Source of the DNA: a bacterium
GTDB taxonomy: Bacteria > Cyanobacteriota > Vampirovibrionia > Gastranaerophilales > Gastranaerophilaceae
DNA: 39,232 bases
Assembly: GCA_017478515.1 (NCBI GenBank)
Contig: JAFVDH010000030.1
Span: 1-39,232 of the forward strand
Reading direction: 5' to 3'
Under the pieces are notes generated by a model. That model did no database searches. It saw nothing but the letters and a program-made list of their open reading frames with translations, and was not told the origin of the DNA. Position numbers and translations under genes: made by a program. Shown one piece after another: positions 39,171 to 39,232 of this stretch (the first letter of the stretch is position 1; every line of letters starts with the position of its first letter).

Positions 39171-39232
39171 ATGGGTATTTCAGCAAATCAGGCAAGATTA
39201 ATGACGTTAACAGCAAGATTACATGATCTTGA
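39171..39232 (+). CDS. Start of an unknown protein (partial), MGISANQARL type
   Basis: The ATG at 39171 follows AAAGGAG and encodes MGISANQARLMTLTARLHDL before the window ends. This N-terminus, a short helix with repeated Ala-Arg and Leu-Thr, is one I associate with a multi-copy family of unknown function in Melainabacteria-type genomes; that recollection was not checked. It is driven by copy B of the cassette. Confidence 0.85.
   Translation, partial: MGISANQARLMTLTARLHDL

Noticed and set aside
1..39232. CRISPR array, transposase or integrase
   Set aside because: No evenly spaced repeats with unique spacers and no transposase or integrase motifs were seen. The duplicated cassette lacks terminal inverted repeats or flanking target duplications that I could find.

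Overview
The window is AT-rich DNA from a Gram-negative-type bacterium. It has Kdo (lipopolysaccharide) genes, an undecaprenyl-diphosphate phosphatase, flagellar genes and a membrane pyrophosphatase, but nothing photosynthetic. Together with a cut-off gene starting MGISANQARLMTLTARLHDL at the right edge, a protein start I associate with gut Melainabacteria, this suggests Vampirovibrionia/Gastranaerophilales, the non-photosynthetic sister group of Cyanobacteria. That assignment is inference from gene content; no search was run.

Layout. 1-3.6 kb: the end of an unknown gene, tRNA-Asn, an ABC exporter, a Bax inhibitor-1 family membrane protein, and a small XRE regulator with a repeat operator and a divergent 55-residue ORF. 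3.6-8.6 kb: a DciA-like DUF721 gene and an nrnA-brkB-metW operon firing from overlapping divergent promoters, then a diguanylate-cyclase-like gene with an altered active-site motif and rmuC, which share a bidirectional terminator. 8.9-17.9 kb: one long operon of response regulator, soluble histidine kinase, flgB, flgC, fliE, fliF, fliG, fliH and fliI, coupling a two-component system to the flagellar basal body and export ATPase. 17.9-23.2 kb: a repeat-containing 118-residue protein, an HNH-like protein, a divergent proton/sodium pyrophosphatase and an Asn-rich protein of unknown role. 23.3-30.7 kb: mnmE, a second small XRE regulator beside an apparently frameshifted secreted HAD protein, then ribE-ribBA-GNAT and a Gln/Asn/Pro-rich FliK-like protein. 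30.6-38.8 kb is mostly minus strand: an unknown membrane protein with yvcK, pxpA, a kdsD-kdsC-queD-uppP envelope/queuosine cluster, mntP and a DUF4127 gene.

The most unusual signal is non-coding. About 200 bp upstream of the 118-residue gene (17946-18147) recurs 21 kb away (38933-39134) in front of the MGISANQARL gene, without gaps. It includes an identical 47-bp promoter block, an identical pentanucleotide repeat at the presumed transcription start, and a leader hairpin with one compensatory base-pair change. It looks like a dispersed promoter-leader cassette that co-regulates a set of unknown proteins.

A second genome-scale signal is a recurring TAAAAT/TATAAT-like -10 box placed 6-7 bases before the ATG, with no ribosome-binding site, at seven genes. 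This points to frequent leaderless transcription.
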